Program-made: the position numbers and the translations under genes
Assembly (NCBI GenBank): GCA_023424965.1
Contig: JAFADI010000132.1
Span: 1 to 62,385, forward strand
Length of the DNA stretch: 62,385 nt
Source of the DNA: Bacillota bacterium
GTDB taxonomy: Bacteria > Bacillota > Clostridia > Acetivibrionales > JAFADI01
Direction of reading: 5' to 3'
The notes under the pieces: model-generated
What the model was told of the DNA's origin: nothing
The model's database searches: none
The model's input: the letters and a program-made list of their open reading frames with translations, nothing else
In this document: positions 1 through 9,315 of the stretch, one piece after another
Numbering within the stretch: the stretch's first letter is position 1
How the letters are laid out: every line of letters begins with the position of its first letter

Positions 1-85
1 CCAGTTGAATATCCGCTTTTTGACCGACAGAAAACTCAGTGCAACCGGACAAATATAAATTTGAGAGTTGAAAGGAGTAAAGACA

Positions 86-3000
86 ATGGACAAAAAGTCT
101 CAGTGTATAAGCCTTAAAGCGTTAAGGCTTAATAAGCTTGCGGCAAGTGCTTTTGCTTTTGCAATTATTCTGGCAGCGGTTTCCATCATTTTACCGCAGC
201 CCGCTTTTGCCTACACCATGTCAAACAGTTATTTCAACGTACAGACCGGGTCCAATGGAGAGATATCTTCCCTGCAGCTTACGGGAGACGCTTTTCCTAC
301 AAACTACGTAATGAATGCCACCAACAGCCCAAAACAGAATACTTCAGGACACCAATGGCTTGGAGAGCTGATGTTCGAGTACAGGGTGGGCTCCGGAGCG
401 TGGACCAAAGCCACCACCAACCAGTCAAGCGATGCGAGGGTACAGAGCCAGAACGGCAATACGGTGACGGTTACCTACCAGAACTCGGCGAATGCCAACG
501 GCGTCAAGAACTTCCAGCTGACGGAGACCTATTCCCTGGTCAGTGATTACCTTCGCTGGGAGATCAAGCTTAAGAATACGGGGACCCAGAACATCGAGTT
601 TGGTGATGTGGGACTCCCTCTGCCCTTCAATGAAAGATGGCCCAGCGGTGAAGCCATCTATGAAACCAGGGTTGTAAGCCATTCCAATGTGGCAAACAAC
701 AACTCTTACGTATATGCTACCAGGCCCAGCGGCATAGGCTCCTTCCTTCTGATGACGCCTGACGCGTCCACCGGTGCAGGGTTTGAATACAAAGACCACT
801 GGAGAACCCAGGAGAGGGCTGCCAGTGAAGCGGCATGGTGCCAGGACCAGGCCGACTGGCCCGAAGGACTCAATGTATTCTATATCCATTCCAACAGGAT
901 AAAGAGCACAAACAGGGGCTATCTGCCCAATACAAGTCTTACCCTCACTCCCGGACAGGAGAAGGCTTACGCCTTCAAGTTCTTCAAGGTGGCCGATACG
1001 AACGCCATGAAGGAGAGGCTGTACAGTGAAGGCCTGATCGATGTGAATGTGGTGCCGGGAATGATTGTGCCTTCCAATCAGACGGCAAAGGTGGACCTCC
1101 ACACTTCAAAGTCCATCACTTCCGTTACGGCGCAATACCCTTCCGAGACCACCATTACCTATCTGACCACCGTTGCCACCAACCACAAAATATACTCCCT
1201 CTCCATGCGGCATCTGGGTCAGAATGACATTACGGTAAACTACGGAAGCGGTGAGAAAACGGTTCTGCAGTTCTATGTGACGGAGCCTGTGGATGCCGCC
1301 CTTCAGAGGCATGCCACCTTCATGGTGAACAGCACCCAGCAGAATACAAGCGATTTTAAAAATAAGGCTTTCGATGACTGGATGATGGATACAAAATCAA
1401 AGAGAAATTCCTTCAGTGGGTACTGGGGCTGGGGAGACGACTGGGGCTACACCCACGGGCAGTTCCTGGCGGAAAAGAACGTGCTGACGCCTGTGGCATC
1501 GGAAATACAGGCGGTAGACAATTATCTGGAGACAACCATCTGGAATTCACTGATGAAGCAGCACCAGAATGATTACTATATCCATGATTTCCTCATGTAT
1601 TCCCCCGGGGACGTGAGCGGAGAATGCAAGATTGCCGCATGCGGCAATAATACGCCGATGGGCAGGGGATACGCTTACCCCCATATATACAATACCTTCT
1701 TCAGCATGTATAAGATTGCCAAGCTGCATCCGGAGGCCATTACCTACAAAAATCCCGCAAAGACCTATCTTTACAGGGCCTACAGGATCATGAAAACCCT
1801 GTATGACGGTTCGGTGGCCTACAACTGGCGCACGGGCCTCATGGGCGAGCAGAGCACTCCACAGCTCATACAGGCCTTGCGGGATGAGGGATATACTACG
1901 GAGGCCAATGACCTGACCACAAAGATGGCCACCAAGTATAACAATTTCAGAAACACCACCTATCCCTACGGCTCGGAATACAGCTATGACAATACCGGGG
2001 AAGAAGCCGTATACACTCTTGCCAAGATGAACAACAACACTACCATGATGTCCAAGATCAATGCCAAGACCAGGGCATGCCGGGGAACGGCCCCTGTGTG
2101 GTACTATTATGCAAATCCGACGACCATCTGCGGGGAGAACTGGTGGCAGTTCCAGTACACCATGGCCCTGGCAGGCTATTGCATGGATGACTGGATGCTG
2201 AACTACTCCACCACCCCTGAAACCGATGCCCGGCTGAACTACGCAGCCAAGATCGGTCTCATCAGCACGATAAATTCCGGTCAGATCGATCCGGATCCGG
2301 CCAACATCGGTGCCGTATCCTGGACCTATCAGGCGGAAAAAGGAAATCTTGGGGCACAGGGAGTCGGAGGCGGAGCACTGCACAACGGCTGGAGGCAGAT
2401 GTCCGGAGAAGCCGACCTGGGCCTGTGGGGAGTATTAAAGATACTCAGCGCGGATGTGGCCAATGACCCCATTTTCGGCCTGACCGGCTATGGCTGCGAT
2501 GTTACCCAGAGCGGTTCAAACTATGTAATCACTCCCAAGGATGGTCTCTTCAAGCGCCTGAACATGATAGGACTGAAGCTGTCCATGGTGCTTGAGCAGG
2601 ATGAATACACCTCGGCGACAATCGGCAGCGCCAAGAATTATGTGGAAGTTACCTTGAAAAACAAAAAAACTGCTGCCCACACCACCAAAGTTACCTTAAA
2701 AGGCCTGGCAGCAGGTACGTATGACATACTGGTGAACAACGTAAAAACAGGTTCCTTTACGGCGGTTTCGGGACAGGCCTCCGACATCAACATCAATGTG
2801 GGAACGGCGGCTACTTATAATGTAAAGGTCCAGCAGGGAACTCCGGCTCAGAACACGGCTCCTACGGTAGATGCGGGAGCAAATGGAACCTTTGTGTTCC
2901 CTACCGTATCCTTGAGCGGGACCTCCAGTGACGACGGGCTGCCCTCAGGAACGCTTACAAATAGCTGGAGCCTCCAGAGCGGACCGGGCACGGCAACCTT

Positions 3001-3856
3001 TGCCAACGCCAATGCATTGAATACCACGGCTACGGTATCGGCTACAGGGACCTATATATTCAGGCTGACGGCCAGCGACGGCTCGCTGTCGTCTTACGAT
3101 ACCGTCACCATGACGGTAAACCCAGCCCCTGCCGACGGGAATGTGCTATGGTACAAATTTGATGAGACCGGAGGCACCACGGCAGCGGATTCTTCCGGGG
3201 GAGGGAAGAACGGAACGCTTACCGGCGGTGCCACCTGGGCCGCCGGAAGGAATGGGAATGCAGTCAGCTTAAGCGGAAGCAGCCAGTATGTCAGCCTGCC
3301 TTCCGGCGTTGTGAGCGGTCTCAATGACTTTACCATTGCCACATGGGTTCGTGTGAATACTTTAAGTGACTGGGCGAGAATATTTGATTTCGGTACCGGA
3401 ACCAATACGTATATGTTCCTTACACCAAGGGCAAGCGGCGCCGGACTGCGGTTTGCCATAACGACAGGCAGCAACGGCTCGGAGCAGCAAATAAATGCCA
3501 CCGCGTTACCAGCAGGCGTATGGAAACATGTGGCGGTGACCCTGTCCGGCAGCACGGGAATCCTGTATGTGGACGGAGTGGAGGTTGCAAGAAATACTGC
3601 AATGACATTGAAGCCCTCAAGCCTGGGCACGACAAACCTGAACTACATCGGAAGATCCCAGTGGTCGGACCCGTATCTTAACGGCCTTGTGGATGACTTC
3701 AAGGTCTACAATAAAGCCCTTAGCGCTTCGGAAATAAGCACTCTTGCCAGTGCAAGCGCAGCGGCGGCTGCAGACATGGAGCTTAACGGGGCGGATCTCA
3801 ATAAGACGGAACCTGACGAAATAGACCTTAATGAGACGGACGTTAGCGGGACATAA
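86..3856 (+). CDS. Large secreted DUF5695-like protein with Ig/PKD-like and LamG domains
   Basis: The 1256-residue protein begins with a basic stretch and a long hydrophobic segment ending in QPAFA, a typical Sec signal peptide. Residues from about 45 to 850 look like the uncharacterised DUF5695 type, rich in aromatic residues. A PKD/Ig-like domain follows (about 865-960), then a LamG/concanavalin-like domain (about 985-1150). The acidic C-terminal tail repeats short LN-T/D-L units, and no cell-wall anchor motif is visible. I chose the ATG at 86 because AAAGGAG lies at 71-77; an in-frame TTG at 68 sits on that ribosome binding site. The LamG domain and the neighbouring arabinofuranosidase suggest polysaccharide binding or cleavage, but no catalytic residues can be named. 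Confidence 0.85.
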   Translation: MDKKSQCISLKALRLNKLAASAFAFAIILAAVSIILPQPAFAYTMSNSYFNVQTGSNGEISSLQLTGDAFPTNYVMNATNSPKQNTSGHQWLGELMFEYRVGSGAWTKATTNQSSDARVQSQNGNTVTVTYQNSANANGVKNFQLTETYSLVSDYLRWEIKLKNTGTQNIEFGDVGLPLPFNERWPSGEAIYETRVVSHSNVANNNSYVYATRPSGIGSFLLMTPDASTGAGFEYKDHWRTQERAASEAAWCQDQADWPEGLNVFYIHSNRIKSTNRGYLPNTSLTLTPGQEKAYAFKFFKVADTNAMKERLYSEGLIDVNVVPGMIVPSNQTAKVDLHTSKSITSVTAQYPSETTITYLTTVATNHKIYSLSMRHLGQNDITVNYGSGEKTVLQFYVTEPVDAALQRHATFMVNSTQQNTSDFKNKAFDDWMMDTKSKRNSFSGYWGWGDDWGYTHGQFLAEKNVLTPVASEIQAVDNYLETTIWNSLMKQHQNDYYIHDFLMYSPGDVSGECKIAACGNNTPMGRGYAYPHIYNTFFSMYKIAKLHPEAITYKNPAKTYLYRAYRIMKTLYDGSVAYNWRTGLMGEQSTPQLIQALRDEGYTTEANDLTTKMATKYNNFRNTTYPYGSEYSYDNTGEEAVYTLAKMNNNTTMMSKINAKTRACRGTAPVWYYYANPTTICGENWWQFQYTMALAGYCMDDWMLNYSTTPETDARLNYAAKIGLISTINSGQIDPDPANIGAVSWTYQAEKGNLGAQGVGGGALHNGWRQMSGEADLGLWGVLKILSADVANDPIFGLTGYGCDVTQSGSNYVITPKDGLFKRLNMIGLKLSMVLEQDEYTSATIGSAKNYVEVTLKNKKTAAHTTKVTLKGLAAGTYDILVNNVKTGSFTAVSGQASDININVGTAATYNVKVQQGTPAQNTAPTVDAGANGTFVFPTVSLSGTSSDDGLPSGTLTNSWSLQSGPGTATFANANALNTTATVSATGTYIFRLTASDGSLSSYDTVTMTVNPAPADGNVLWYKFDETGGTTAADSSGGGKNGTLTGGATWAAGRNGNAVSLSGSSQYVSLPSGVVSGLNDFTIATWVRVNTLSDWARIFDFGTGTNTYMFLTPRASGAGLRFAITTGSNGSEQQINATALPAGVWKHVAVTLSGSTGILYVDGVEVARNTAMTLKPSSLGTTNLNYIGRSQWSDPYLNGLVDDFKVYNKALSASEISTLASASAAAAADMELNGADLNKTEPDEIDLNETDVSGT

Positions 3857-4017
3857 TCCGCTTCCTTCCGGCCTTCATGGGGATGGCAGCAGTGCCGGAT
3901 GACGGCTCTAACGCTGCAAGCTCCCTGGACGCTGGATTGGCCGGGGCGGGATATTTCACATCCTGCTCCGGCATGATTCCATAGGAATAAAGAGAAAAAT
4001 CCGATTGGAGGTATATG

Positions 4018-5268
4018 ATGATGAAAAGGAAAACAGTGTTTCACAAAATCCTTGCCATGCTTGCAATGGCAGCCTTGATTCTGGGCAGCATACCGGTGGT
4101 CTCATTTGCCGCCGACACAAACATTGCCCCTTCCGGTACGCCTTCCACATCCTACTGCTCGTCGTGGGAAACGGTGGCAGCCTTGAATGACGGCTACACA
4201 CCGGCAAATTCTGCCGATCACAGCCACGGAGCCTACGGAAATTGGAACAACCCGGGCACTACCCAGTGGGTGCAGTACAGCTTCAGCCAGAAATATACCA
4301 TCTCAAAAAGCGAAGTGTACTGGTTTGATGACAATCAGGGCCTCGACCTGCCGGCATCCTGCAACTTCCAGTACTGGAACGGAAGCGCCTGGGTGGATTT
4401 CAGCAACCAGACGGGACGCGGGGTAGCGGCAAACACTTTTAATGTCACCACCTTCACCGCGGTAGCCACAGACAGGATACGCCTCAGCATCACCGCAAGG
4501 TCGGGATACTCCACAGGAATACTGGAGTGGAGGGTTTGGGGGTCACCGGCGGATACGTCGGGGGAACCGGTAGTCACCGCACCTCCCAGCTGGATAAATT
4601 CCTTCTACAAAAAGAGTGTTATGATCAATGGGATACCGATTTGCTCAACCCTTGCAGTACCTGACCAGGCGTTGAAAAACGCGTATTATATTCTTGAACC
4701 CTACATGAGAAAAATCAAAGCGGAAAAGCCTGCCATCATACAGAAAATGAACCAGAACGGTGTGTATGTGATTATTATCGGGCTCAATGAAACCAATTCC
4801 ATGCACCCGTCATGGACGGGCTACAATGATCCTTCCTGGCCCAGGAGAGGCGGAGGAGGCCTCGACACAACGGTGCTTGAAGAGGACCTGATCGTACCGG
4901 CCAACGACACCTGGAGGCAGAATTTCTGCGGTCTGGTGCATGAATTCAGCCATACCACGCTCACATACGGCATCGGGGATGCAAGCCGCCCGGGTGCGGA
5001 GCCCGCAACTTACAACGCCATTGTGACGGCCTACAATCATGCCATCGCGGCCAACAAATACAATGAATCCTCCTACGACCGCAGCAATTATCACGAGTAT
5101 TTCTGCGGACAGGTCAACCGGTGGTTCAATTCCAACCCCACAAACCTGAATGTGCCCAATGCCGGAAGCAAAACGGACCGCCAGCAGCTGCAGGAATATG
5201 ATCCTGAAATTTACAATATCCTTGCCGGTTTGTTTGGAGATTACAAAATTCCGGCCCCCTGGAACTGA
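4018..5268 (+). CDS. Secreted discoidin-domain putative zinc metallopeptidase
   Basis: A signal peptide (basic start, hydrophobic core, SFA cleavage region near residue 32) precedes an F5/8 type C-like carbohydrate-binding module (about residues 35-178, ending in LEWRVWG). The C-terminal half carries HEFSH near residue 309, which fits the HEXXH zinc-protease motif, and a downstream EYFCGQVNRWF stretch that may supply the third ligand. Three consecutive ATG codons start at 4015; the second or third is best spaced from GGAGG at 4007-4011. The gene follows the DUF5695-like gene by about 160 bp without an obvious terminator, so the two may be co-expressed. Peptidase activity is inferred from the motif alone. 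Confidence 0.75.
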   Translation: MMKRKTVFHKILAMLAMAALILGSIPVVSFAADTNIAPSGTPSTSYCSSWETVAALNDGYTPANSADHSHGAYGNWNNPGTTQWVQYSFSQKYTISKSEVYWFDDNQGLDLPASCNFQYWNGSAWVDFSNQTGRGVAANTFNVTTFTAVATDRIRLSITARSGYSTGILEWRVWGSPADTSGEPVVTAPPSWINSFYKKSVMINGIPICSTLAVPDQALKNAYYILEPYMRKIKAEKPAIIQKMNQNGVYVIIIGLNETNSMHPSWTGYNDPSWPRRGGGGLDTTVLEEDLIVPANDTWRQNFCGLVHEFSHTTLTYGIGDASRPGAEPATYNAIVTAYNHAIAANKYNESSYDRSNYHEYFCGQVNRWFNSNPTNLNVPNAGSKTDRQQLQEYDPEIYNILAGLFGDYKIPAPWN

Positions 5269-5283
5269 CAACGGGCGGGCATA

Positions 5284-5326
5284 GGGGGACGGTTGTGCGG
5301 CAGGGGCTGCCCACAGCCGTCCCCCC
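5284..5326. terminator. Strong bidirectional terminator
   Basis: GGGGGACGG at 5284-5292 pairs with CCGTCCCCC at 5317-5325, and inner arms (TGTG/CACA and GGCAG/CTGCC) extend the stem. A short T-run follows on the plus strand. It separates the secreted-protein gene from the convergent regulator gene. Confidence 0.75.
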
Positions 5327-5328
5327 TT

Positions 5329-6231
5329 TTAGTTATAGTAGAGCCGGAACAGGATGTCCTGGTTGTAATTTCCGAAGCCGGAGCCAAAAATTGTGACTCC
5401 GCCGGGGTGCTCCGCTTCGGCAAGGACCGCGATCCTGAAGGTCCACTGCTTTTGGCGTATGTCCAGCTCTCCCAGCGTAGTGCCTGAAATTTTCCGGCCG
5501 TCCATATACGTACCGGAAGCATCGATCCGGAGGACCTTCAGCAGGCCGAACTGCCCCACGCCAAGGCTCCACCACTCCGGGGTGTATTTGCCCCGGCTGC
5601 CTCCGAAGTCTCCGGGACTTGTCCATTGCCCAAGCAATATAGTGTCAAAAAAGAAGGTGATGTCGGAAGGCCAGTTGCTGTTGACGCCGGGGGCCTCGGA
5701 ACCTAGCTCCATGGTGATTTCCAGGGCTACGGGAGTTTGCACCGACAACAGGTGATTGGGAACCCGGTACTCCACAAACCCCTGGGTAAACCACAGGATG
5801 CCTGCATTCACCCTTTCCGGGTCAAGGAAATACCTGGGGTCGTCAAAATAGCCAATGAGCTTTTCTACCGTGGCAATTCCGCAGGTGGGGGTGATGCTGA
5901 AATCGGTGTAATGTCCGATGGGAAGCGAAAATTCATGGACTTTTGCATGGTTCACAGCCTCTTGCGGGAACTGGACCTCAAGCCTTTCCACCGCTAAGGA
6001 GCAAACTTTGTGAAGTGCACCGTTGGAATGAATCCTCTGGGATTTGATGAGCTGTGCCTCTTCCAGCTTGCGGACATGCATGGTGACAATGGCGCTGCTC
6101 AGTCCCAATTCCCCGGCCAGTTCTTTTATATTCATACTCTTTTTTGACAGCAGTTGTATTATTTTCAGCCTTACGCTGCTTGCCAGAGCTTCATAGACCG
6201 GAAGCCACTTTTCCGATATATCCGTTTTCAT
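5329..6231 (-). CDS. ArsR-type winged-helix transcriptional regulator
   Basis: The first 80 residues form an ArsR-like winged helix: LASSVRLKIIQLLSKKSMNI leads into a recognition region LGLSSAIVTMHVRKLEEAQL. The remaining 220 residues form an uncharacterised C-terminal domain, much longer than in metal-sensing ArsR proteins (about 100 residues), and there is no cysteine metal-binding motif in the helix region. The gene is divergent from the GH51 arabinofuranosidase gene about 200 bp away and lies beside two secreted proteins. A role as local sugar-responsive regulator is inference from position. Confidence 0.8.
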   Translation of the reverse strand: MKTDISEKWLPVYEALASSVRLKIIQLLSKKSMNIKELAGELGLSSAIVTMHVRKLEEAQLIKSQRIHSNGALHKVCSLAVERLEVQFPQEAVNHAKVHEFSLPIGHYTDFSITPTCGIATVEKLIGYFDDPRYFLDPERVNAGILWFTQGFVEYRVPNHLLSVQTPVALEITMELGSEAPGVNSNWPSDITFFFDTILLGQWTSPGDFGGSRGKYTPEWWSLGVGQFGLLKVLRIDASGTYMDGRKISGTTLGELDIRQKQWTFRIAVLAEAEHPGGVTIFGSGFGNYNQDILFRLYYN

Positions 6232-6346
6232 CCTTCACCATCCTGCCTTAGCCATTGGCCTAGATCGTTTTTATGAGGAATAGCACAATGTATTGATTAA
6301 CAAAATTATAAATTACCATTCCTCAAATGTAAAGCATAATGGTATA

Positions 6347-6375
6347 TTGACACAACGGACAAAAGAAATTAAAAT
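6347..6375 (+). promoter_or_regulatory. Sigma-A type promoter for the arabinofuranosidase gene
   Basis: TTGACA at 6347-6352 and TAAAAT at 6370-6375 are separated by 17 bp. They lie in the AT-rich divergent region between the ArsR-type regulator and the GH51 gene, so the regulator could act here. Confidence 0.6.
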
Positions 6376-6435
6376 ATAATTAATATATGAGCTAACTGAT
6401 TAATAAAAATATTAATTAAATAAGAGGAGGTCAAA

Positions 6436-7941
6436 ATGAAGCAGGCGAAAGTTGTCATGGGGAAGGATTTCAAAATAGGAGAGGTTGACAAAAGGCTGTA
6501 CGGTTCTTTTATCGAGCAGTGGGGACGTGCAATTTACGGCGGCATATATGAACCCGGACATCCGGCGGCGAACGAAAAGGGCTTCCGCCAGGACGTAATC
6601 GAGCTGGTTAAGGAGCTTCAAGTGCCAATTGTACGTTATCCCGGAGGGAATTTCCTGTCGGGCTATAAGTGGGAGGACGGTATCGGACCCGTGGAAAAAA
6701 GGCCAAGGAGGCTGGAACAGGCATGGCACTGCATTGAAACCAACCAGGTAGGAACCAACGAGTTTGCCGATTGGGCAAAATATGCCGGTACGGAAGTCAT
6801 GATGGCGGTAAACCTGGGTACCAGAGGCGCAGAAGAGGCAAGAAATCTTGTGGAATACTGCAATCATCCCGAAGGCACCTATTGGAGCGATTTGAGGAAA
6901 AGCCACGGCTATAAGGAGCCCCATAAAATCAAGACCTGGTGCCTGGGCAACGAAATGGACGGCCCGTGGCAGATCTGCCGCAAGACCGCAGAGGAATACG
7001 GAAGGCTGGCCCATGAAACGGCAAAGGTCATGAAGTGGGTGGACCCGGAAATTGAACTGGTAGCCTGCGGAAGTTCCTTCAGCGGCATGCCCACCTTCGC
7101 CCAGTGGGAGGCGACGGTATTGGAGCATACCTATGAGCATGTGGACTACCTGTCCCTGCATACATACTACCGCAATGATGAAGGCGGAACGGCAAATTTC
7201 CTCGCCCGGACCCTGGATATGGACAACTTCATCAAGTCGGTAGTTTCCATCTGTGATTACATAAAAGCGAAAAAGCACTCAAAGAAAACCATCCACCTGT
7301 CCTTTGACGAATGGAACGTGTGGTACCAGACTCCGGACAATGCATACCAGCATTGGACCATTGCTCCGCCCATCAATGAAAACACCTATGACCTGCAGGA
7401 TGCACTGGTGGTTGGCTCCATGCTCATCACCCTGCTCAAGCATGCCGACCGGGTGAAGCTGGCCTGCATGGCCCAACTCATAAACACCATTGCGCCCATC
7501 ATGACGGAAACAGGCGGGACTGCCTGGAGACAGACAATCTTCTATCCCTATTTGCATGCGTCGGTATTCGGCAGAGGCTGTGTGCTCAACGCAATTGTAA
7601 AATCACCGGTGTACGACAGCAAGGACTTCGGTGATGTGCCTTATCTGGACGCTACCGTGGTTTTCAATGAAGAAAAAGAGGAATTGACCTTCTTCGCCGT
7701 AAACCGCGATATGGAGGAAGCTCTTCTTATGGAAGCGGATATGCGTGACTTTGACGGCTATCAGCTAATCGAGCATCTGGTCCTGGAGCATGAAGACATG
7801 AAAGCTGCCAACACCAGGGAGAAGCCTTTCAATGTGGTCCCGCACAACCGGGGGAAGACCACCATTGAAGACGGTAAAGCCAAAGCGGTGCTAAGCAAGC
7901 TGTCCTGGAACGTAATCCGGATGGGTAAACGCACAAGCTAG
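6436..7941 (+). CDS. abfA: GH51 alpha-N-arabinofuranosidase
   Basis: The 501-residue protein has the usual length and motifs of clan GH-A family 51 arabinofuranosidases, which release terminal L-arabinose from arabinan and arabinoxylan. The acid/base glutamate is in CLGNEMDGPW (E173) and the nucleophile in LSFDEWNVWYQ (E292). There is no signal peptide, so it is cytoplasmic and probably acts on imported arabino-oligosaccharides. The start ATG follows AAGAGGAGG closely. A beta-sandwich domain occupies the last 130 residues. It stands alone between a promoter and an inverted repeat. Confidence 0.95.
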   Translation: MKQAKVVMGKDFKIGEVDKRLYGSFIEQWGRAIYGGIYEPGHPAANEKGFRQDVIELVKELQVPIVRYPGGNFLSGYKWEDGIGPVEKRPRRLEQAWHCIETNQVGTNEFADWAKYAGTEVMMAVNLGTRGAEEARNLVEYCNHPEGTYWSDLRKSHGYKEPHKIKTWCLGNEMDGPWQICRKTAEEYGRLAHETAKVMKWVDPEIELVACGSSFSGMPTFAQWEATVLEHTYEHVDYLSLHTYYRNDEGGTANFLARTLDMDNFIKSVVSICDYIKAKKHSKKTIHLSFDEWNVWYQTPDNAYQHWTIAPPINENTYDLQDALVVGSMLITLLKHADRVKLACMAQLINTIAPIMTETGGTAWRQTIFYPYLHASVFGRGCVLNAIVKSPVYDSKDFGDVPYLDATVVFNEEKEELTFFAVNRDMEEALLMEADMRDFDGYQLIEHLVLEHEDMKAANTREKPFNVVPHNRGKTTIEDGKAKAVLSKLSWNVIRMGKRTS

Positions 7942-7987
7942 CCTGTTACTGCCATATATGCTGAGAGGACTGGATGCCTCCGGGTTG

Positions 7988-8026
7988 TTAACTCTACTAT
8001 GTTTGGATAAAATACAGTAGAGTTAA
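7988..8026. terminator. Inverted repeat, probable terminator after abfA
   Basis: TTAACTCTACT at 7988-7998 is perfectly repeated inverted at 8016-8026 with a 17-nt loop, followed by TTTTATA. The stem is AT-rich, so an operator role is also possible. Confidence 0.45.
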
Positions 8027-8033
8027 TTTTATA

Positions 8034-8062
8034 TTGAGAAATATGCGGTGATCCCGTAAAAT
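8034..8062 (+). promoter_or_regulatory. Promoter for lplA
   Basis: TTGAGA at 8034-8039 and TAAAAT at 8057-8062 are 17 bp apart and lie just upstream of the lipoate ligase gene. Confidence 0.5.
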
Positions 8063-8103
8063 AGCTATATACAATTCTCTTTAAAAGAAGATGGAGGCAG
8101 TAC

Positions 8104-9099
8104 ATGATAACAAACACGAAGGTCATTATAACCAAAACCCTGGACCCCTGGTGGAATCTGGCCGTTGAAGAATTCCTGCTGGGCGGTGTGGAAGAAAACC
8201 AGTGTATTCTGTATTTGTGGCAGAACCAGAATACCGTTGTCATAGGAAGGAATCAAAATCCCTGGAGGGAATGCAGGAAGGAACTGCTGGAATCGGAGGG
8301 CGGCAAGCTGGCCCGGAGGCTTTCCGGAGGGGGTGCGGTATTCCATGATACGGGAAACCTCAATTTTACCTTCCTCATGAAAAAAGAAGATTATGATTTG
8401 GAGCGCCAGGTCAGGGTGATTCTGAACGCCGTGAGAAATGTGGGAATTCAGGCGGAGATGAGCGGACGGAATGACCTGACGGCCGATGGGCGCAAGTTTT
8501 CCGGGAATGCATTTTGCTTTAAAAAATCAGGAGCCTACCACCATGGTACAATTCTTGTAAATGCCGATATGGGCAAGCTTTCCAGGTATCTTCAAGTGTC
8601 GAAGGAGAAAATAGCCTCCAAAGGGGTCGCATCGGTAGAGTCAAGGGTTGTGAATCTCATTGAGCTTCAGCCGGAGCTTACCATAGAGAAAATGGTTGAT
8701 GCCCTGGTACCTGCCTTTAATGAGATTTACGGTACGGCTTCGTCGATTTCCGACGGTGCGGATCTGGAACGGGAAGAGGTAAGAGAATTGTATAAGAAAT
8801 ACGCTTCCTGGGAGTGGAGGTATGGGGAAGCTCCCCGGTTTGATATCGAGCTTTCCACCCGGTTCCTGTGGGGAGGGGTGGACCTGGGACTTACGCTTGA
8901 AAACAGCAGGATAAAATCAGCGGCGGTCTTTTCGGATGCCATGGATGAGGAGTTCATCAGGGACCTGCCCCAGCATTTAAATGGCCAATTGTTCAGTTCG
9001 GAGGCCATGGCGGAGGCGGTTTTAAAAATCGATATGGGCCCTGAAAGGCTTGCCATGCAGAAGGATATAGCCCAATGGCTCAGAGAAAAAGGTTTTTAA
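8104..9099 (+). CDS. lplA: Lipoate--protein ligase
   Basis: The 331-residue protein carries the LplA fold: RRLSGGGAVFHDTGNLNF near residue 75 is the lipoyl-AMP binding signature, and GRNDLTADGRKFSGNAF contains the catalytic lysine region. A C-terminal accessory domain is present, as in full-length bacterial LplA. The enzyme activates lipoate with ATP and attaches it to lysines of E2 or GcvH proteins, allowing scavenging of lipoate. The start has GGAGG at a good distance. No lipoylated protein gene is adjacent. Confidence 0.93.
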   Translation: MITNTKVIITKTLDPWWNLAVEEFLLGGVEENQCILYLWQNQNTVVIGRNQNPWRECRKELLESEGGKLARRLSGGGAVFHDTGNLNFTFLMKKEDYDLERQVRVILNAVRNVGIQAEMSGRNDLTADGRKFSGNAFCFKKSGAYHHGTILVNADMGKLSRYLQVSKEKIASKGVASVESRVVNLIELQPELTIEKMVDALVPAFNEIYGTASSISDGADLEREEVRELYKKYASWEWRYGEAPRFDIELSTRFLWGGVDLGLTLENSRIKSAAVFSDAMDEEFIRDLPQHLNGQLFSSEAMAEAVLKIDMGPERLAMQKDIAQWLREKGF

Positions 9100-9120
9100 C
9101 CGATAACATCTTAGAACCAA

Positions 9121-9149
9121 TTGACATATACTGTAACAGGCCTTAAAAT
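9121..9149 (+). promoter_or_regulatory. Promoter of the riboswitch-controlled efflux gene
   Basis: Consensus TTGACA at 9121-9126 and TAAAAT at 9144-9149 are 17 bp apart. Transcription would begin near 9156, just before the riboswitch aptamer. Confidence 0.7.
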
Positions 9150-9171
9150 TATAAGTATGATACCATCGGAA

Positions 9172-9255
9172 AGTAGAGCAGGCGATGCGCCCAAAAGGCG
9201 TGTGGGGCTGGGCCGGTCATACCGGCAGCGGGTAAGAATACCTGTGGGACTACAA
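9172..9255 (+). ncRNA. NiCo (czcD-type) riboswitch aptamer
   Basis: The leader contains the conserved blocks of the nickel/cobalt riboswitch: GAGCAGGCGATG at 9175-9186, GGCTGGGCCGG around 9206-9216 and CTGTGGGACTAC at 9242-9253, separated by short hairpins such as GCGCC/GGCGT and GCCGG/CCGGC that build a four-way junction. The class is known upstream of CDF efflux genes in Clostridia, and a CDF gene follows here. Its 3' block is part of a terminator stem, so metal binding should permit read-through. Confidence 0.85.
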
Positions 9256-9288
9256 GGAATAATTTTGTAGTGCCACAGGTATTTTTTT
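9240..9288 (+). terminator. Riboswitch-controlled intrinsic terminator
   Basis: ACCTGTGG plus ACTACAA (9240-9255) pair with TTGTAGT plus CCACAGGT (9265-9280), with one G/G mismatch, and seven T residues follow from 9282. The 5' arm is the conserved 3' segment of the NiCo aptamer, so aptamer and terminator exclude each other. Confidence 0.85.
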
Positions 9289-9315
9289 CTTTAGATATAA
9301 GGGAGGACTATTTTC

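Noticed and set aside
1547..2383. Minus-strand frame inside the large secreted protein gene
   Set aside because: No start signals or domain; the plus-strand protein is continuous through this region.
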